A DNA stretch of 64,000 nt from Orientallactaga sibirica (Eukaryota > Chordata > Mammalia > Rodentia > Dipodidae), in NCBI GenBank assembly GCA_036365145.1, contig JAEOAD010000024.1, positions 12,395,001 through 12,459,000 of the forward strand, given 5' to 3'. Made by a program: the position numbers and the translations under genes. The notes under the pieces were generated by a model. That model was not told the origin of the DNA. It did not search any database and saw nothing but the letters and a program-made list of their open reading frames with translations. Positions 47,680 to 60,335 of this stretch are shown in pieces; the first letter of the stretch is position 1; the number at the start of each line of letters is the position of its first letter.

Positions 47680-48150
47680 TAGGTACTGAGATTAGCAAGG
47701 CTGGACATCTAGGTAGCAGGCATTATGAGCTCACGTTCTAATATATGGTGTAGGTAAAGTTTATGGTTTGTCAGACTGTAATAATAGCTAAGGAGAAAAT
47801 AAAGCAGTAAAGGAGAGGATGTATGAGGAGACACATTGTAGTATGAAACAGAGTTGTTTATATTAACTTTAATAAGAATGGACCATTTGAAGGTGATGAG
47901 AAATAAGGCACATGGATATTTGGGGAGAAGAAACCAAAGGAGGGGAGAATAATGCAAAGATCTTAAGGCAACAGCATTTTGACATTTTGGAGAATTGGCA
48001 GAAAATCTGCTATGGAGAGAAGTAAATGAGTAAAGGGAAGAATGGGAGGGGAAGCAGGTACAATGGAGAAGCCAGGAGCCCACCACACCAAAGACAGTGT
48101 TATGTAGTTTTATGTTACTGAGTTTGACATTTGTGGTAAATGGACAATTA
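47680..48150 (+). repeat. Ancient mammalian interspersed repeat (uncertain family)
   Basis: The order 'aggtactgagattagcaagg', 'gagctcacgttctaatatat', 'ggacacatggatatttgggg' type words and 'aatgcaaagatcttaaggca' resembles an old repeat known from many mammals. An open frame of 151 codons on the minus strand lies within it and shows no coding character. Confidence 0.4.
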
Positions 48151-49109
48151 TTAAGAACTGTCACAGGTAAAGTGCAGGCTGATTGATTTGGTGAAAAATA
48201 TAATAAAATTGTATGGAATTTAAATTTCAGTTGTCCTAAACTTTTTGTTTACTCAAGATTCAATTTTGACAGGTGGAATTCTGAAGCAGAAGCACTAATG
48301 ATAACTTCTAAAATATTTTTTTCCCTTCATTGTTAGAATACTCAAATGATTTGTAACTGGGTGGTTCCAGGTAATATATCTATTTCATAAATTGTCTATG
48401 TTTTCACTGGAAAGACAATATCTTGAAAGTATAAAATGGGTCATTTTACAGGATTTTCATTGTTAAATGTGTTTTTATAGAGTGGACACTGAACATATGA
48501 GTCAGTGCTCTCAATATCAGTAGATGAGGAGAATGCATGAACCCGACCTCAAAGTGGTTAGTGAAAGCTGTGGAAGAAAAGATGGTGTGGTGCTTGTTTA
48601 AGTACTTTGAGGGTGTTTGAGAACAAAGTGTGTGTATTTGGTTATATAGACTATAAAAATCACTTAATGCACCATTATAATAACTGAACAGAATCATATC
48701 TGACTTTTAGAAAGCAAAGAGGTAGAGGTTATAAGGAAGACTATTTCTGGTTTATGATACTTGATACAATGATATCATATAACCAAAAATCCATACATTT
48801 AAAATAAGTCATTATGTTACACTAGGACTATACATGCATCTGGTATTTGACAGTTATGAGCTAAACACTGTGGGTAAGTAGATACTCATGCAAGTAAAGA
48901 AGGTATCCATAGGAAAAATAAAATAACACTGAACAATTGGTTAATGAGGAGGAAATGACATTTTTATATATGGGGTGTGTGCATGTACATGCATGTATGT
49001 GTGGGGCATAGGGAATAACTTCTAATATAATTTCTCAGGAACACTATCTACCTTTATCTCACTGGCTGAGAGCTTACCAAGTGAACAGGATAGAATTGTC
49101 AGTGATCCC

Positions 49110-49230
49110 AGGATTCTGCCTGACTCTGCTTATTCTGGATTAGGATTAAAAGCTTGTACCACTATGCCCAGCAATTTTGCATGAATACTGGGGATTAAAC
49201 TCAGGTCCTCATGCTGGTAGTATCAAGCTA
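49110..49230. repeat. Old SINE fragment
   Basis: Words 'ggattaaaagcttgtaccac' and 'ggggattaaactcaggtcct' suggest degraded rodent SINE pieces. Confidence 0.45.
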
Positions 49231-50177
49231 TTATGAATCTTTTAAGTCTGATAACAAAATATACAACCAACCACAAATCCAGTTTCCATGAGTTAAAATA
49301 ATTGATATAGTGGTTGAGACACTGTTGTTTGACTTTTGAACCTCATTCCTTAGTGGTAGTGGTTATGGCCTGATATAAAGAACTAAAATTAAAGGTACTA
49401 TACTCATTCTGCTTTCATATTCCACATATCATTGTTACATTATATTACTATCATGTTAATTATTAATGTTACTATCCCAATATCCTCATTATTCCTCAGT
49501 TTTCTAGATTTTCTTGTGTATGATTACATAGTAATACAAGAAAATGAAAGCTGTCTTATATACATGTAAACCAAATTTAGCATTCGCATAATGAGTATGG
49601 AAGCAGTGAGAACCTAATTGATGATTTCCATGATAAGAGGGTTACTGATTCAAAATACAAATATGGAAAGAAAGCATTGTATCAATCATGGAAATTTAAG
49701 TCAATTATATCATATACATATGCATTTTTATACTGGAAGAAAGATTTGCCTTAATTTATTTTTCCTGCTCTTTAATTTCAGATCATCAAGTGGAAATGGC
49801 TTTAGGTATCTGATTAAAATTTTTGAAATTTGCATATGATTAGTTCAGATACAAAACTTTTGTCTTTGTGCTCAGAACAGGGGAGGTAGTGTCAGGTTAG
49901 AACTCCACAAAGCCTAGACACTTTGAAAGATGATGTCAATTGTTATGGCTATATAAATCATAAATCTGATTAACTCTCAGATTATAATACATTTAACTAT
50001 ATTTTCCTCCTAATTCTGTGACTAAGCTACATGCTTGCCTTTATTTTGTGGGTCCAAGAATTATAGAAGTGATATTAGATTATTCTCAATGTGTGAATCC
50101 TTCACTTCCATTATCCTGCTAAAATATATGTTTTCTTTTCTGTTCCTTTCTTTTCTTTTTCTTCTTTTCTCTTCTTT

Positions 50178-50325
50178 ACTTTTATTTTCATTTTGAGGCA
50201 AGATCACACTATAGTCCAGCTTGAAATGAAAGGTACTATGCTCCCAGACTGTCCTTGATCGTAGGGTGATCCTTCAACTTCAACATCCCATGTGCTGGCC
50301 TTCTAGGTATAAGCCACCATGTAAA
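50178..50325 (-). repeat. Old B1 copy
   Basis: Diverged reverse B1: 'ttgaggcaagatcacactat' to 'ggtataagccaccatg'. A CT-rich tract precedes it. Confidence 0.6.
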
Positions 50326-50447
50326 CATCATACAGTTCATTTAAAAAACATTTTTCAAATGAATTCTCATATGTATATTTATATCATTACCATGAAGTTA
50401 GTTGTATAATTTGTTTTAGGTTTGGTCTTGTTTTATCTTTAGTTTTT

Positions 50448-50720
50448 ATTTTATTTTTTATTTTTTCGAGAGAGAGAGACAGAGAGAGACAGAGAGAAAC
50501 AGAGAGGGAGGGAGGGGAAGACAGATGGAGATGAGCACACCAGCAGCCTCTCAGCTGCTGTGAACGAAATCCAGATGTGTGCACCACCTTGTGGTCAAGT
50601 GTGGCATTTCTCCCTTGCGTCACCTTTGCATCTGGCTAAATGTGGGACCTGGAGATTGGAACCAGTGTTCTTAGGCTTAGGAGGCAGGCAATTTAACCAC
50701 TAAGCCATTTCTCCAACCCT
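50448..50720 (-). repeat. tRNA-like SINE, long subfamily
   Basis: Reverse-strand copy with 'gtggtcaagtgtggcatttc' and the end ctaagccatttctccaaccc. Confidence 0.92.
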
Positions 50721-50839
50721 ATCTTTAGTTTTTAATGAGAGGTTTTATGGCTCAAATAAATCATGTTGTGAGCTACATGTTAATATAGCTAATTGATTTA
50801 TCAAATATAGGAAACTGAAAATCTAACAGTAAGATACTT

Positions 50840-52700
50840 TTAGGGAAATGCAAATTAAAACAACTATGAGATTCCACCTTACCCCAGTAAGGATAGCAAA
50901 CATTAAAAAAATCTAATGACAACAAATGCTGGTGAGGTTGTGGAGAAATAAGAACCTTCATTAATTGTTGGTGGCCATGTAAGCTGGTACAACCACTATG
51001 GAAAGCAATATGGAGACTCAGGCCCAGTTATTCCATTATGGAGCATTTATCCTAAAAGCTCCATGCCTCAGATCAGAGAGATTTGCTCAACCATGTTTAT
51101 AGCTGCTCAATTTATAATAGCTAAGAGCTGGAATCAACCCAGATATCCATCATTAAATGAATGGATAACTAAGATGTGGTATATCTGCACAATGGAATTC
51201 TACACAGCAGTAAGGAAAAATGACACAATGCAATTTGAAGAAAAATGGTCAAATTTGGAACAGGTCATTCTCAGCGAACTCACCCAATCACAGAACGATA
51301 AGCATCGTGTGGTCTCATTCAACTGTGGCTCCTAACCTGAATTTGCCTGAGATGCTGACACACCTAATAAACATTTCTAGGACCAGACAATAGGAAGGGT
51401 GGGGCGGGGAAAGCTGGACCCAATTGGAAATGGACCACAAAAATCCTATATCTTAAAAGACATACTAAAAGGCTGAACCTTGAACAGGTGCCTAGAGAGA
51501 ACACCTGAATCACAGGGACCTGGAGAGGGTATGATGAAGACTAACCTCGACTTTCTCCTGTTCCTCTCTTTCCCTCTTCTTTCTCTTCTCTCTTTCTCTT
51601 TCATACTACCTACATTTTTTCTTCCTTCTTTTCACTTGGCACTAACCTATAACTCCCAGTACCAGCATGTGGTTAACATCCACAATGAGCTGTTGATCGG
51701 TGAGACCTACAAGGTTTCCCAAAGAACACAGATTTCTGTCAGAGTACTTGTTGACCCACCAAACGTTAATGGAAAGACCCTATTGCTGATGACACCATAT
51801 GGGATGGAACATGGAGAGACCTGGCTGGAATCTGGAAGAGAGTCAGTCCTCAGACAGTTAACTGTCTAGTGCCAGAAGGTGCTACATGAACGACTGGGGA
51901 AAATGACCAACATCTGTCTAAGCAACTCGTGGTCTTAACTACTCAACAGCAATCAATCTGCTGTGATGCTCACACAAGAGCAATAGTGGCACACAGCTGT
52001 GGAGGGCTACAAACCACTCTTGAATTGGCTAACAGATATGCTCAGTGGAACAGAACCCACACCTGGAACTGGGAAACAAGTCAGAACCATATCCAAAAAA
52101 GGAGTTCACTTTCCAATATGGAGGTCTCACCAACAGTGGGATGGACACAAGAGGGCCTACACCTATTAAATTCTCTCTAAAATAATAATGGTTATCATTG
52201 TATCTTGCATTGACCTCACTCTCCTTTGGAGAATCTGCTTCTCTTTTTCAGATAGACGCAGAACCTGAGGAGAGAATCAACCCATTGCACCTCACCAGGA
52301 CACCAGCTAAAGCCATAGAATAATTGGGGAAATGAGCAAGAACTCTGCTTTCTCAGTGAATCTGGTATCAGCACAGGGGTGAAGGAGATAGACACAGAGA
52401 ACACTCAACTCCTACAAAACCAGATATACAGAGACACAGAGACTCTCCCATGACCTCCTCACTGAAATAGACATGAAATGAACCCAACATGGCTTAGGGA
52501 AATTCGCAGAAGAGGGGGTGGAAAATTAGTAGAGCCATGAGTTGGGTCATTATGCACAGAGACATTGCCCCACCTCCATAACTGATGGCTATCCCCAAAA
52601 TCCAAGACCCACAATCCCTGAGGGGGGAGGGCAGGGAGAAGGCTAATGATGGTACCATCATTGCACGATGCACATTATATAGATAACTAATAAAAAAAGA
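50840..52700 (+). mobile_element. 5'-truncated L1 (LINE-1), about 1.9 kb
   Basis: Begins near gcaaattaaaacaactatga, a landmark of the 3' part of L1 ORF2, passes through the ORF2 end, and continues through about 1.35 kb of 3' untranslated sequence to actaataaaaaaag. It lies antisense to DACH1. It resembles the element at 32091-33846, to which it seems roughly 85 percent identical by eye in the first few hundred bases. No clear target-site duplication was found. Confidence 0.88.
51063..51335 (+). pseudogene. Remnant of L1 ORF2 C-terminus
   Basis: An open stretch of 90 codons within the L1. FIAAQFIIAKSWNQP and the following 'MWYICTMEFYTAVRKND' motif match the well-known C-terminal end of the L1 ORF2 protein, beyond the reverse transcriptase domain. 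The endonuclease and reverse transcriptase parts are absent, so the copy is non-autonomous and dead. Confidence 0.85.
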
Positions 52701-53550
52701 TTGAGGACTGGTCTACCTTTGAGAATGAATTATAAGTATGGGTGACTAGCAGTAAATTTGTACTAAGATTATTATAAATGTGAATATCTGATAATATATT
52801 TTCAATATAACTTACACTGTGGATGAAAGAAATTCTCTGATGATTTGGAATTAGAACTATTAAAATAGGTTTTTTTTTTTAATTTTGAACATGTGATAGA
52901 TTTCTAGCATGGAGTGTTTTAAATAGGATTAATCATAACCTAATTAATCATTATTGCACGGGATATTTGTCAGGTAAACCATTTAGAAACCAATAGGAAA
53001 TTGATTTCTGTTGAAGAAATAACTTAGATTTTGAAACCAAAAGGAGTGGAGCCAAATATTTCTATGCACTGGCTTTGCAAACATAAAACAACTTTAGTCT
53101 TTTTTCTCTTTCTTCTATATACTGAAGAGTACATCCTGAAAGTTGACTTATTGACTCAAACATTTCTGTAGCTTTTCAAAATTGTATGCCGAAATCCTAA
53201 TAATAGAGATAGATATGTGCCCCTATGATTTGACTTACCTGTACTTATACTTACAAGTATATTTGCATTAAATAGTATATATTATTTTAAAATTCATATC
53301 ATATAGTGTATATCTTATCATACATGAAGACCCAGGAATTTATGTTATATAGAAAAGAGCCAAAAAGGATAATTTTAAAAACTCAAGAGTTTTCTAATTC
53401 CTCAGCACATAAAGGATTCACATTGTGAATAAACATCCTGCATATTTCAAAGAAAACTTTGCCATGGACAAAGCTATCCACAGATGGAGCAGTGTAATGC
53501 ACATAGATAACTGGTGATTTGTAAAGATAACATTAGCAAGAATGTGTGTT

Positions 53551-53782
53551 GGGCTGGAGAGATTTTTTAGCAGTTAAATTATTGGCCTGTGAAGCCAAAG
53601 GACCCACATTCAGTTCTCCAGGGCACATGTAAGCCAGATACACAAGATGACACATGCATCTGGAGTTTGTTTACAGCAGCTGAAGGCCTTGACATGCCCA
53701 ATCCCTCTCTACATATCTGCCTTTTTCTCTTTCTGTCTCCCTTCTGGAATAAATAAAAATAAATAAGAAAAATATTTAAATA
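53551..53782 (+). repeat. tRNA-like SINE with 10-bp target-site duplication
   Basis: gggctggagagattttttag start; flanking word aagaatgtgt at 53538-53547 and 53783-53792. Confidence 0.9.
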
Positions 53783-54238
53783 AAGAATGTGTAAAGAATA
53801 CCCAAATTATAAAAAGATAATCTCTAAGATGCCATTCTCAAAACTTCCTTTTCATTGGAAATGCTTTAGTAAAATATCAATATATAGACCTTGTACTTAG
53901 AGATTACGATTATTCTTGTAAATTTTATTGAAAATTTTCATACTTGAACTTGTTGAAATTTGTTTATTATCCCTTCCTAATACCTTCTTTTGTTACCTTG
54001 TCTCCTGATCCATTTCATGGAACCTCTTCTTATTTCCAACTGGTCTCTCTTCTAATCTGATGTCATTTATTATCTTCTTCTTATTTATACTAGCCCTACT
54101 CTTATCCATTTTGAAATGAAGATGGCCTTCATACTATACCAGTCTTGTAGAAATAATGATAGCTTTCATATAGTATGAGGTCATGAAGGTGATGGTAACT
54201 TCATTTTGGGGGAGTGAAGATTTAAATCAAGACTTCAG

Positions 54239-54494
54239 GGCTGGAGAGAGGGCTTAGAGGTTAAGGCGCCTGCCTGCTAAGCCTAAGAACCTGGTTCAAA
54301 TCTCCAGGTCCCACATTTAGCCAGATGCAAAGTGACACAAGGGTGCAATGCCGCACTTGGCCACAAAGGAGCACACGCATCTGGATATCTGTTCGCAGCA
54401 GCTGAGAGGCTGCTGGTGCGCCCATCTCTATCTGTCTTCCTCTCCCTCTCTCTCTGTCTCTCTCTGTGTCTCTTTCCAAAAATAAATAAAATAA
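54239..54494 (+). repeat. tRNA-like SINE, long subfamily, with target-site duplication
   Basis: ggctggagagagggcttaga start and 'gtgcaatgccgcacttgg' block. The word taaatcaagact occurs at 54223-54234 and 54495-54506. Confidence 0.92.
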
Positions 54495-54597
54495 TAAATC
54501 AAGACTCCATATATACTAATCACACTTTCTACCACTAGAAGTCTCCAGAATATTCTAATATGTCCAATATGCCATTAAGATTTAAAGTCTGTGAATT

Positions 54598-54692
54598 AAA
54601 TTCTAGTACTCAGAAGGCTGAAACAGAAAAATATTGAATTCCTGGACTACTTGGGCTTCATAGTGAGATCAGGTCTCAAACAAACAAACTGA
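54598..54692 (+). repeat. Old B1 fragment
   Basis: 'attctagtactcagaaggct' to 'gtgagatcaggtctcaaac', with CAAA tail. Confidence 0.6.
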
Positions 54693-54904
54693 CTAAACCC
54701 TATTATTGAGCAATGTGGTTCCTTTCAACTATGCTTCAGTACTTCCAGGAAAACTAAATTTTCAATGTTTATATATTTTCCAAGGTACACTTTGCCTTGT
54801 GTTTCTTATCTATGGAGGAAAAATGAAAAATAAAATAAACAACACAGCATCATTTTGTGAGCCTTGTTTTTTAGATTTTTAACTTTATTTTATTTTATTA
54901 TTTT

Positions 54905-55082
54905 TTTATTTTTATTTATTTATTTGTTTGTTTGTTTGTTTTTTGAGGTAGGGTCTCACTCTGGCCCAGGTTCACCTGGAATTCACTATGTAGTCTAAGG
55001 GGGGCCTTGAACTCACAGCAATCCTCCTACCTCTTCCTCCTGAGAGCTAGGATTAACAGCGTGTGCCACCACACTGGGAATC
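54905..55082 (-). repeat. B1-like SINE
   Basis: Reverse-strand copy with ATTT/TTTG tail and ttgaggtagggtctcactct. Confidence 0.93.
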
Positions 55083-55675
55083 TTTTAGATTTTTATAACA
55101 TCTGTCTCTCTTCCTATGCAATCTGTCTGTACCAGAAAAAAACTAGACAAGCATTCTGGAATCCATGCTGGCTACATGAGTGATCATTACATCTGTAACT
55201 ACCATATATGAAAAACATATTGTTACAGAATAGAAATACTTCATCCTACCTTCTTCAGGAGGAAAAGGCATACAGGTAAAAACACATTAGCCTTAAATTG
55301 TGTATTTTCCTTGCATGATTATCTGTTAAATTGTCTTTCAATGTAACTACATTCTAGTCTATAACAAGCTATGTCTTGGATTTTCAAATTTGTCTTGCAT
55401 TTATTTTAGACAATTGGAGGCTTTATTAGTGGTGTGAAGCGTTTAAACATGATTATGTATAGTGTGTGTGTGTGTGTGTATAAATTTGTAGACTCAATAA
55501 AAGTTCACCAAGACTTGGACTGATATGTGAAGTTTTAAAGTTGTTTTTTATTTTTCTCAGTCTGATGACATGGAGAACAGGGTGCTTTTCCTTTTTCTGG
55601 TTCTTCTATAACCTAGCATGTATTTGGAGCATTTGGAGAATTAAGAGGCTTTAGTAGCCAGTTCCAAGAGAAGTT

Positions 55676-55821
55676 GGAGCCGGGCGTGTTGGCACACGCC
55701 TTTAATCCCAGCACTCGGGAGGCAGAGGTAGGAGGATCGCCAAGAGTTCAAGGCCACCCTGAGACTACATAGTTAATTCCAGGTCAGCCTGAACCAGAGT
55801 GAGACCCTACCTCGCAAAACC

Positions 55822-55851
<30 letters not shown>
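55676..55851 (+). repeat. B1-like SINE, near consensus
   Basis: gagccgggcgtgttggcaca, 'cccagcactcgggaggc', 'accctacctcgcaaaacc', A28-type tail followed by an AG array (55855-55881). It has kept several CpGs, so it may be among the younger copies. Confidence 0.95.
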
Positions 55852-55885
<34 letters not shown>

Positions 55886-55931
55886 TTGGAACCTTCATTA
55901 TTTTTACTTCTTTTAATAACTTCCTGAATGT

Positions 55932-56027
55932 CTTTTTGTTGGTTTGTTGGTTTGTTTTTTCACGGTAGGGTCTCCCTGTTGCCCATACTGACTTGGAATT
56001 CACATTGTAGTCTCTCAGGCTGGCCTT
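55932..56027 (-). repeat. B1-like SINE, 3' half only
   Basis: Reverse-strand fragment (cacggtagggtctccctgtt to 'tctcaggctggcc') cut off by the adjacent SINE. Confidence 0.75.
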
Positions 56028-56241
56028 CTCTTCTTTTAATATTTTATTTTTATGTATTTATGAAAGAAAGAGAAAGAGAGATGGGGAGCAAATAGAAAGA
56101 TAGAATGGACACACCAGGGGCCCCAGCCAGTGCAAAAGAACTTGACACATGGGCTCCTATGTGTATCTGGCTACTTGGGTACTGGGGATTTAGGCTTTGC
56201 AGGCAAGTACCTTAACCACTAAGCCATCTCTCCAGCTCTCG
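56028..56241 (-). repeat. tRNA-like SINE
   Basis: Reverse-strand copy ending taagccatctctccagctct, inserted beside or into the B1 fragment. Confidence 0.88.
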
Positions 56242-56628
56242 TTTTTCTCTTTTAAACCAGACAAAACCAATTCCTTTACATGTCGTTTCAACATTTTCTA
56301 AGAAATTGTCTTGATGGAAATAAAGTTTAAAGTCAGTATTTTTTCCCTTTCTTTCAACTACAGTTTTACAGTTAGGTCTTCACAGACCCACTGTGATACA
56401 ACCTCTCCAACCAAAGCCATTTAAAAATATTTTGTAGTTTGTAATGTGTAACTAAAAGATGAAGGAAATTATATTTTTACAACTGTGAAACTGATTCAAT
56501 CATTAGTCATATAGTAGTGTATAAATTGTATAATGAAGTATGCATACAATGCCAAAGTACATTACTTTAATTTTGGCACTTTTATATAATTCTACATAAT
56601 AATTAGAATGATGCAAAAATAAACTAGG

Positions 56629-56769
56629 AGCCAGGCGTGGTGGAGCACGCCTTTAATCCCAGCACTAAAGAGGCAGAGGTAGGGGGATTACCTTGAGCTC
56701 AAGGCCACCCTGAGAGTACAGAGTGAATTCTAGGTTAGCCTGGGCTAGAGTGAGACCCTACCTCGAAAA

Positions 56770-56806
<37 letters not shown>
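56629..56806 (+). repeat. B1-like SINE with (AAAT)n tail and target-site duplication
   Basis: gccaggcgtggtggagcacg start; tail of about ten AAAT units. The word aaataaactagg is present at 56617-56628 and 56807-56818. Confidence 0.94.
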
Positions 56807-56812
<6 letters not shown>

Positions 56813-56818
56813 ACTAGG

Positions 56819-58649
56819 TATTTCATGCTGTAAATAGTCACAAACTGAATGTAACTTAAATATAAAAAAGTACTACTGACTTAAGCTATTAAGTGGAATC
56901 ACAGTAATATCAGAATGACTCATTAGGTGTTTACACTGAAATAACTTGATTCTGTATTAGTTGCACTATCACAAAGTACATTTTATAATCCAAGAAATGA
57001 CAAAAAGCCTTCTATAAGTTTTCAACATTTCTTCTAATTAAATTTTCCATGTATCCAAATAAGCATGGTGCTTAAAGTGTTTTCTACATAAACACAAAAC
57101 AAACTACATCATTGCAAATCACTAAACTATTTAACGAGATAGAGAGTATTGTTAAAAGAAAAATCTGTGTGTGTTTTCTTTAATTACAAAGACCATATCT
57201 AATTTTAACTGCCTCCTTTTTTTTCTTAATAATGAGTTGACCTTCTATTCTCCTTAACCCTTTTTATCAAAGCCATCTACACCCACTTTGCCTTCTGTTT
57301 CTCTAATCTGCAATTATTTATGTTTTCTTCATGCTGTTTTGTCCGCCATGGGAGCAAAATTGTATTTGGTGAAATATAGAGCTAATTATACCATGAACCC
57401 TGCAACAAAAAGACAGAGCAGATGTTACTTCAGACGTGCTAAAAGTCCTCATGCTTAATGTGCATATAGTAAAACACTGAGCAGAGTTGAATAAAACAAT
57501 ATCTAATCAAGGCAGTTTTAGACATGCAAATCTTTTTAACACCAGAGTTAAATGGAGAAATTCTGTCAATAATATTTTGAGTACTCACCATGTGCTTGCC
57601 AGAATAATTATATTAAGTAGTGATTTCTAATTAATATAATAAATGTGTGAGTCCACATTGTTACTATCCCGGAGGGGGGGTGGGAATGGAAGGAGGCAGA
57701 AATGAAGATCATATGCTGTGAGTTAATAGTATAATACACAATGCAGTTATACAATACAAAAATAAAATCTTTGGATATTTAGTAACTAATATACTGAATT
57801 TGATCATATACTTTCTCTTAATTCATAATGCATTTTCTAAATTATTTAATTGGATATTTAATTTGTACAAGTTAAGATTCCTTCTCCCTAAAACATTTCC
57901 AACTATAATTTAATGTAATTTTTGTTCTCTAAATATATAGGCACACAAAAAACATAACTAGCATAGAATAATAATCTTCATTTTTCTTTTTTATTATTAC
58001 AAAAACTGAAAATGTTTTCTTCTTAGATAAAAATGAATGTTCTTTGACCTGAAGGAACTGGTTTCCCCATTGTGGTATACAAACAAACACTAAATTACTC
58101 CATGCAAACAGCAGAATGCTTGTCAAGCTGTGTAGTGACTAAAAAACAATTCAAACTACACTAGTTTGGAATCCTTGTAAGAGGGCAGTATTTTAATGAC
58201 ATTCTTTGCAGGGAAAGAAGTGTGCCTGCACCACAGGGTGTAGAGCCCCTTCTGAGATCTAAAACCCACTGGGTTCAGAAAGCAACCTTCCCTCCCAGGG
58301 TGTGTTAAATGTGTATATTGAGTGCCTGGGCTGAGCATCACTTCTATTATTTATTTCAGGAAAATAAGGAACACTTCTCTCCAGAGCTTGATAAGTCTAA
58401 ATTCTGAAATTCCATTAAACTAACAAGTATATATGTTTGTCTTTTTTTCTGTTATATATACTCAACTTTGGGTAAAATGGTATTTTGTTGCACAAACAAT
58501 GCTTTTTAAAATGTTATATGGTAGCCAATTTTAAATGGAATAAATTCTTGAATAGGTAATAATGTATAAAAATTTGCCTACCAAGAAAAAACAAATTTAC
58601 TTGTTGTAAACTTCATCTTAGTTCAAAGTGCATGAACTAATAAAACTAA
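56819..58649. other. Repeat-poor intron block
   Basis: About 1.8 kb without transposons. It contains an exact octamer ATGCAAAT at 57524-57531 and homeodomain-like TAAT words around 57380-57400. A less AT-rich stretch at 58160-58330 shows no coding signal. Confidence 0.5.
57524..57531 (+). promoter_or_regulatory. POU octamer ATGCAAAT
   Basis: Exact match to the octamer bound by POU-family factors, inside a repeat-free block. It could be a chance match; no function can be shown from sequence alone. Confidence 0.3.

Positions 58650-58702
<53 letters not shown>
58650..58702. repeat. (TA)n(TG)n compound microsatellite
   Basis: Short TA run followed by about 20 TG units. Confidence 0.96.
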
Positions 58703-58704
<2 letters not shown>

Positions 58705-58796
58705 ATTCAATATACATAGTTTTAACAAGGTATTATCTATTTACTAATTATGAAGAAATTACCTTTACCTATTTTCATTTTCAAAGTGTAATGTGA

Positions 58797-58960
58797 GGTC
58801 AGGCCTGGTGGTGTACACTGTTAATCCCACTTTATTCCCAGCACTCAGGAGGCTGAAATAGGAGAATTGCTATAAATTGGAGGCCAGCCTGAGTCTACAT
58901 AGTGAATTCCAGGTCAGCCTGGGCTAGAACAAGACCCTACCTTGAAAAGCAAAGCAAAAA
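58797..58960 (+). repeat. B1-like SINE with target-site duplication
   Basis: Starts ggtcaggcctggtggtgtac; word tgtaatgtga at 58787-58796 and 58961-58970. The text 'aatcccactttattcccagc' shows a short internal duplication. Confidence 0.93.
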
Positions 58961-59929
58961 TGTAATGTGAAAATAACCTTGACATTTTTGAATGTTTTTG
59001 AATTTCTGAATATAACTTTGAAAAGATACATCTACTTAGTCTAATCAAGTGAGCACCATTATGTCAGATTAGGAGAGGGAGATGGAAAATGCATCAACAA
59101 AATTTGTATGATAAGATGGATAAGTTTTCTTTAAATCACCTAAAGTTTGTTAACGTATTTAATGAATAATAAAATGGAAGTTAAAATTGTACCATTTAAC
59201 TTACAATCATCAGTTATTATTGAGGTTTTTCAAGTCTTATTTTCCAACTGGTTAGTTTGTCAACTTATATTTTAAATGTACAGGCACATACTTTTCAAGC
59301 TGCATTAAGTTAAAAGCCATCAAGTTACTATTGAGTTAAAATGAAGTAAGTATTCTAATAGACAAATAAAAGCAGACAAGGTAAGTCCTTCTATTTTCTT
59401 CTGTGGAACAAACAGCTCTAATGTTCAGGACAACAACTACCAACTACCTAAACACTGATTATAAGCCAGGCAGCATTGTTGCATAAAAAAGTAATTGACA
59501 GCTTCCCATTGGTGCCAAACTGTGCTTTACCAGGGGTAGAGATTTCTCACATTCTTTCTAGCAATTTGGGTCCTTACTGAAATTAAAAGTAATCAATGTG
59601 ATAGCATTAAAAAAAAAAAACACGCACACAAAACCTATTTTGACTGAGCTTAATTTTAGTATCTGAAGTGAAGTTGTTGCCACCAGCAGATGATCAGAGG
59701 AAATGTGTACACCTTCCAGAACCCAGGTGTCAAATGGCAATGGAGCTGCTTTGTCCTCTAGTTAGTCCTACATAAAAGCACCATCTTTATTATCCTATTT
59801 TCAAATCTGCTCTTAGTCCAACCTGAGAGGTTTTCAGAGGACCTATTTTCATGCTAGTATCTTAAAGCAGCAAGCAGTGAACTGAATATTTTCATGGTCT
59901 CATTCATATATTCCCCCACTGGGAATGTA

Positions 59930-59931
<2 letters not shown>

Positions 59932-59968
<37 letters not shown>
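59932..59968. repeat. (TG)n microsatellite
   Basis: About 18 perfect TG units. Confidence 0.96.
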
Positions 59969-59969
<1 letters not shown>

Positions 59970-60248
59970 TGCATTTATGGACTTATAATTGTGCAAATGC
60001 TTGAATTCTAAAATCACTATGTATATAGATCAATGGAAGTAAAAGTGGTGGACTCTTATAAATGTTGAACTAATAAAACTTTAAAATTACGTAAGACATT
60101 TCAAGGAAAATCCCTAAGATGACCATGCATATACATCTATGTATATGCTTATATTTAATCATACTTAGTTCACTGAAGCAATGAACATAGAGTTATAGTA
60201 TTAAACTTGTAAGACTACTCTAATATATATTTTCATACTGGGCGGGGG

Positions 60249-60335
60249 TATCCATTGTCTTCAGTTGTGTAACTATTTAAATTAAAAAAATATATATAGA
60301 GAGAGATATCCAAAAAAAACTGAAGGTAATGGATA
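60249..60335. repeat. 18-bp inverted repeat, 51-nt spacer
   Basis: tatccattgtcttcagtt (60249-60266) is matched in inverse by aactgaaggtaatggata (60318-60335) with two differences, both G-T wobbles if read as plus-strand RNA. It could be a relic of a small DNA transposon or chance. Confidence 0.6.

Noticed and set aside
47709..48164. 151-codon open frame on the minus strand as a possible gene
   Set aside because: No recognisable domain, biased toward Ser/Leu/Phe as in AT-rich random frames, and it overlaps an apparent ancient repeat.
51480..51869. 129-codon plus-strand frame
   Set aside because: It sits in the L1 3' untranslated region after the ORF2 end. It is broken in the related copy at 32.4 kb.
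58156..58341. Possible exon in a less AT-rich stretch
   Set aside because: The frame does not resemble DACH1 or another family I know, and its borders lack convincing splice sites.
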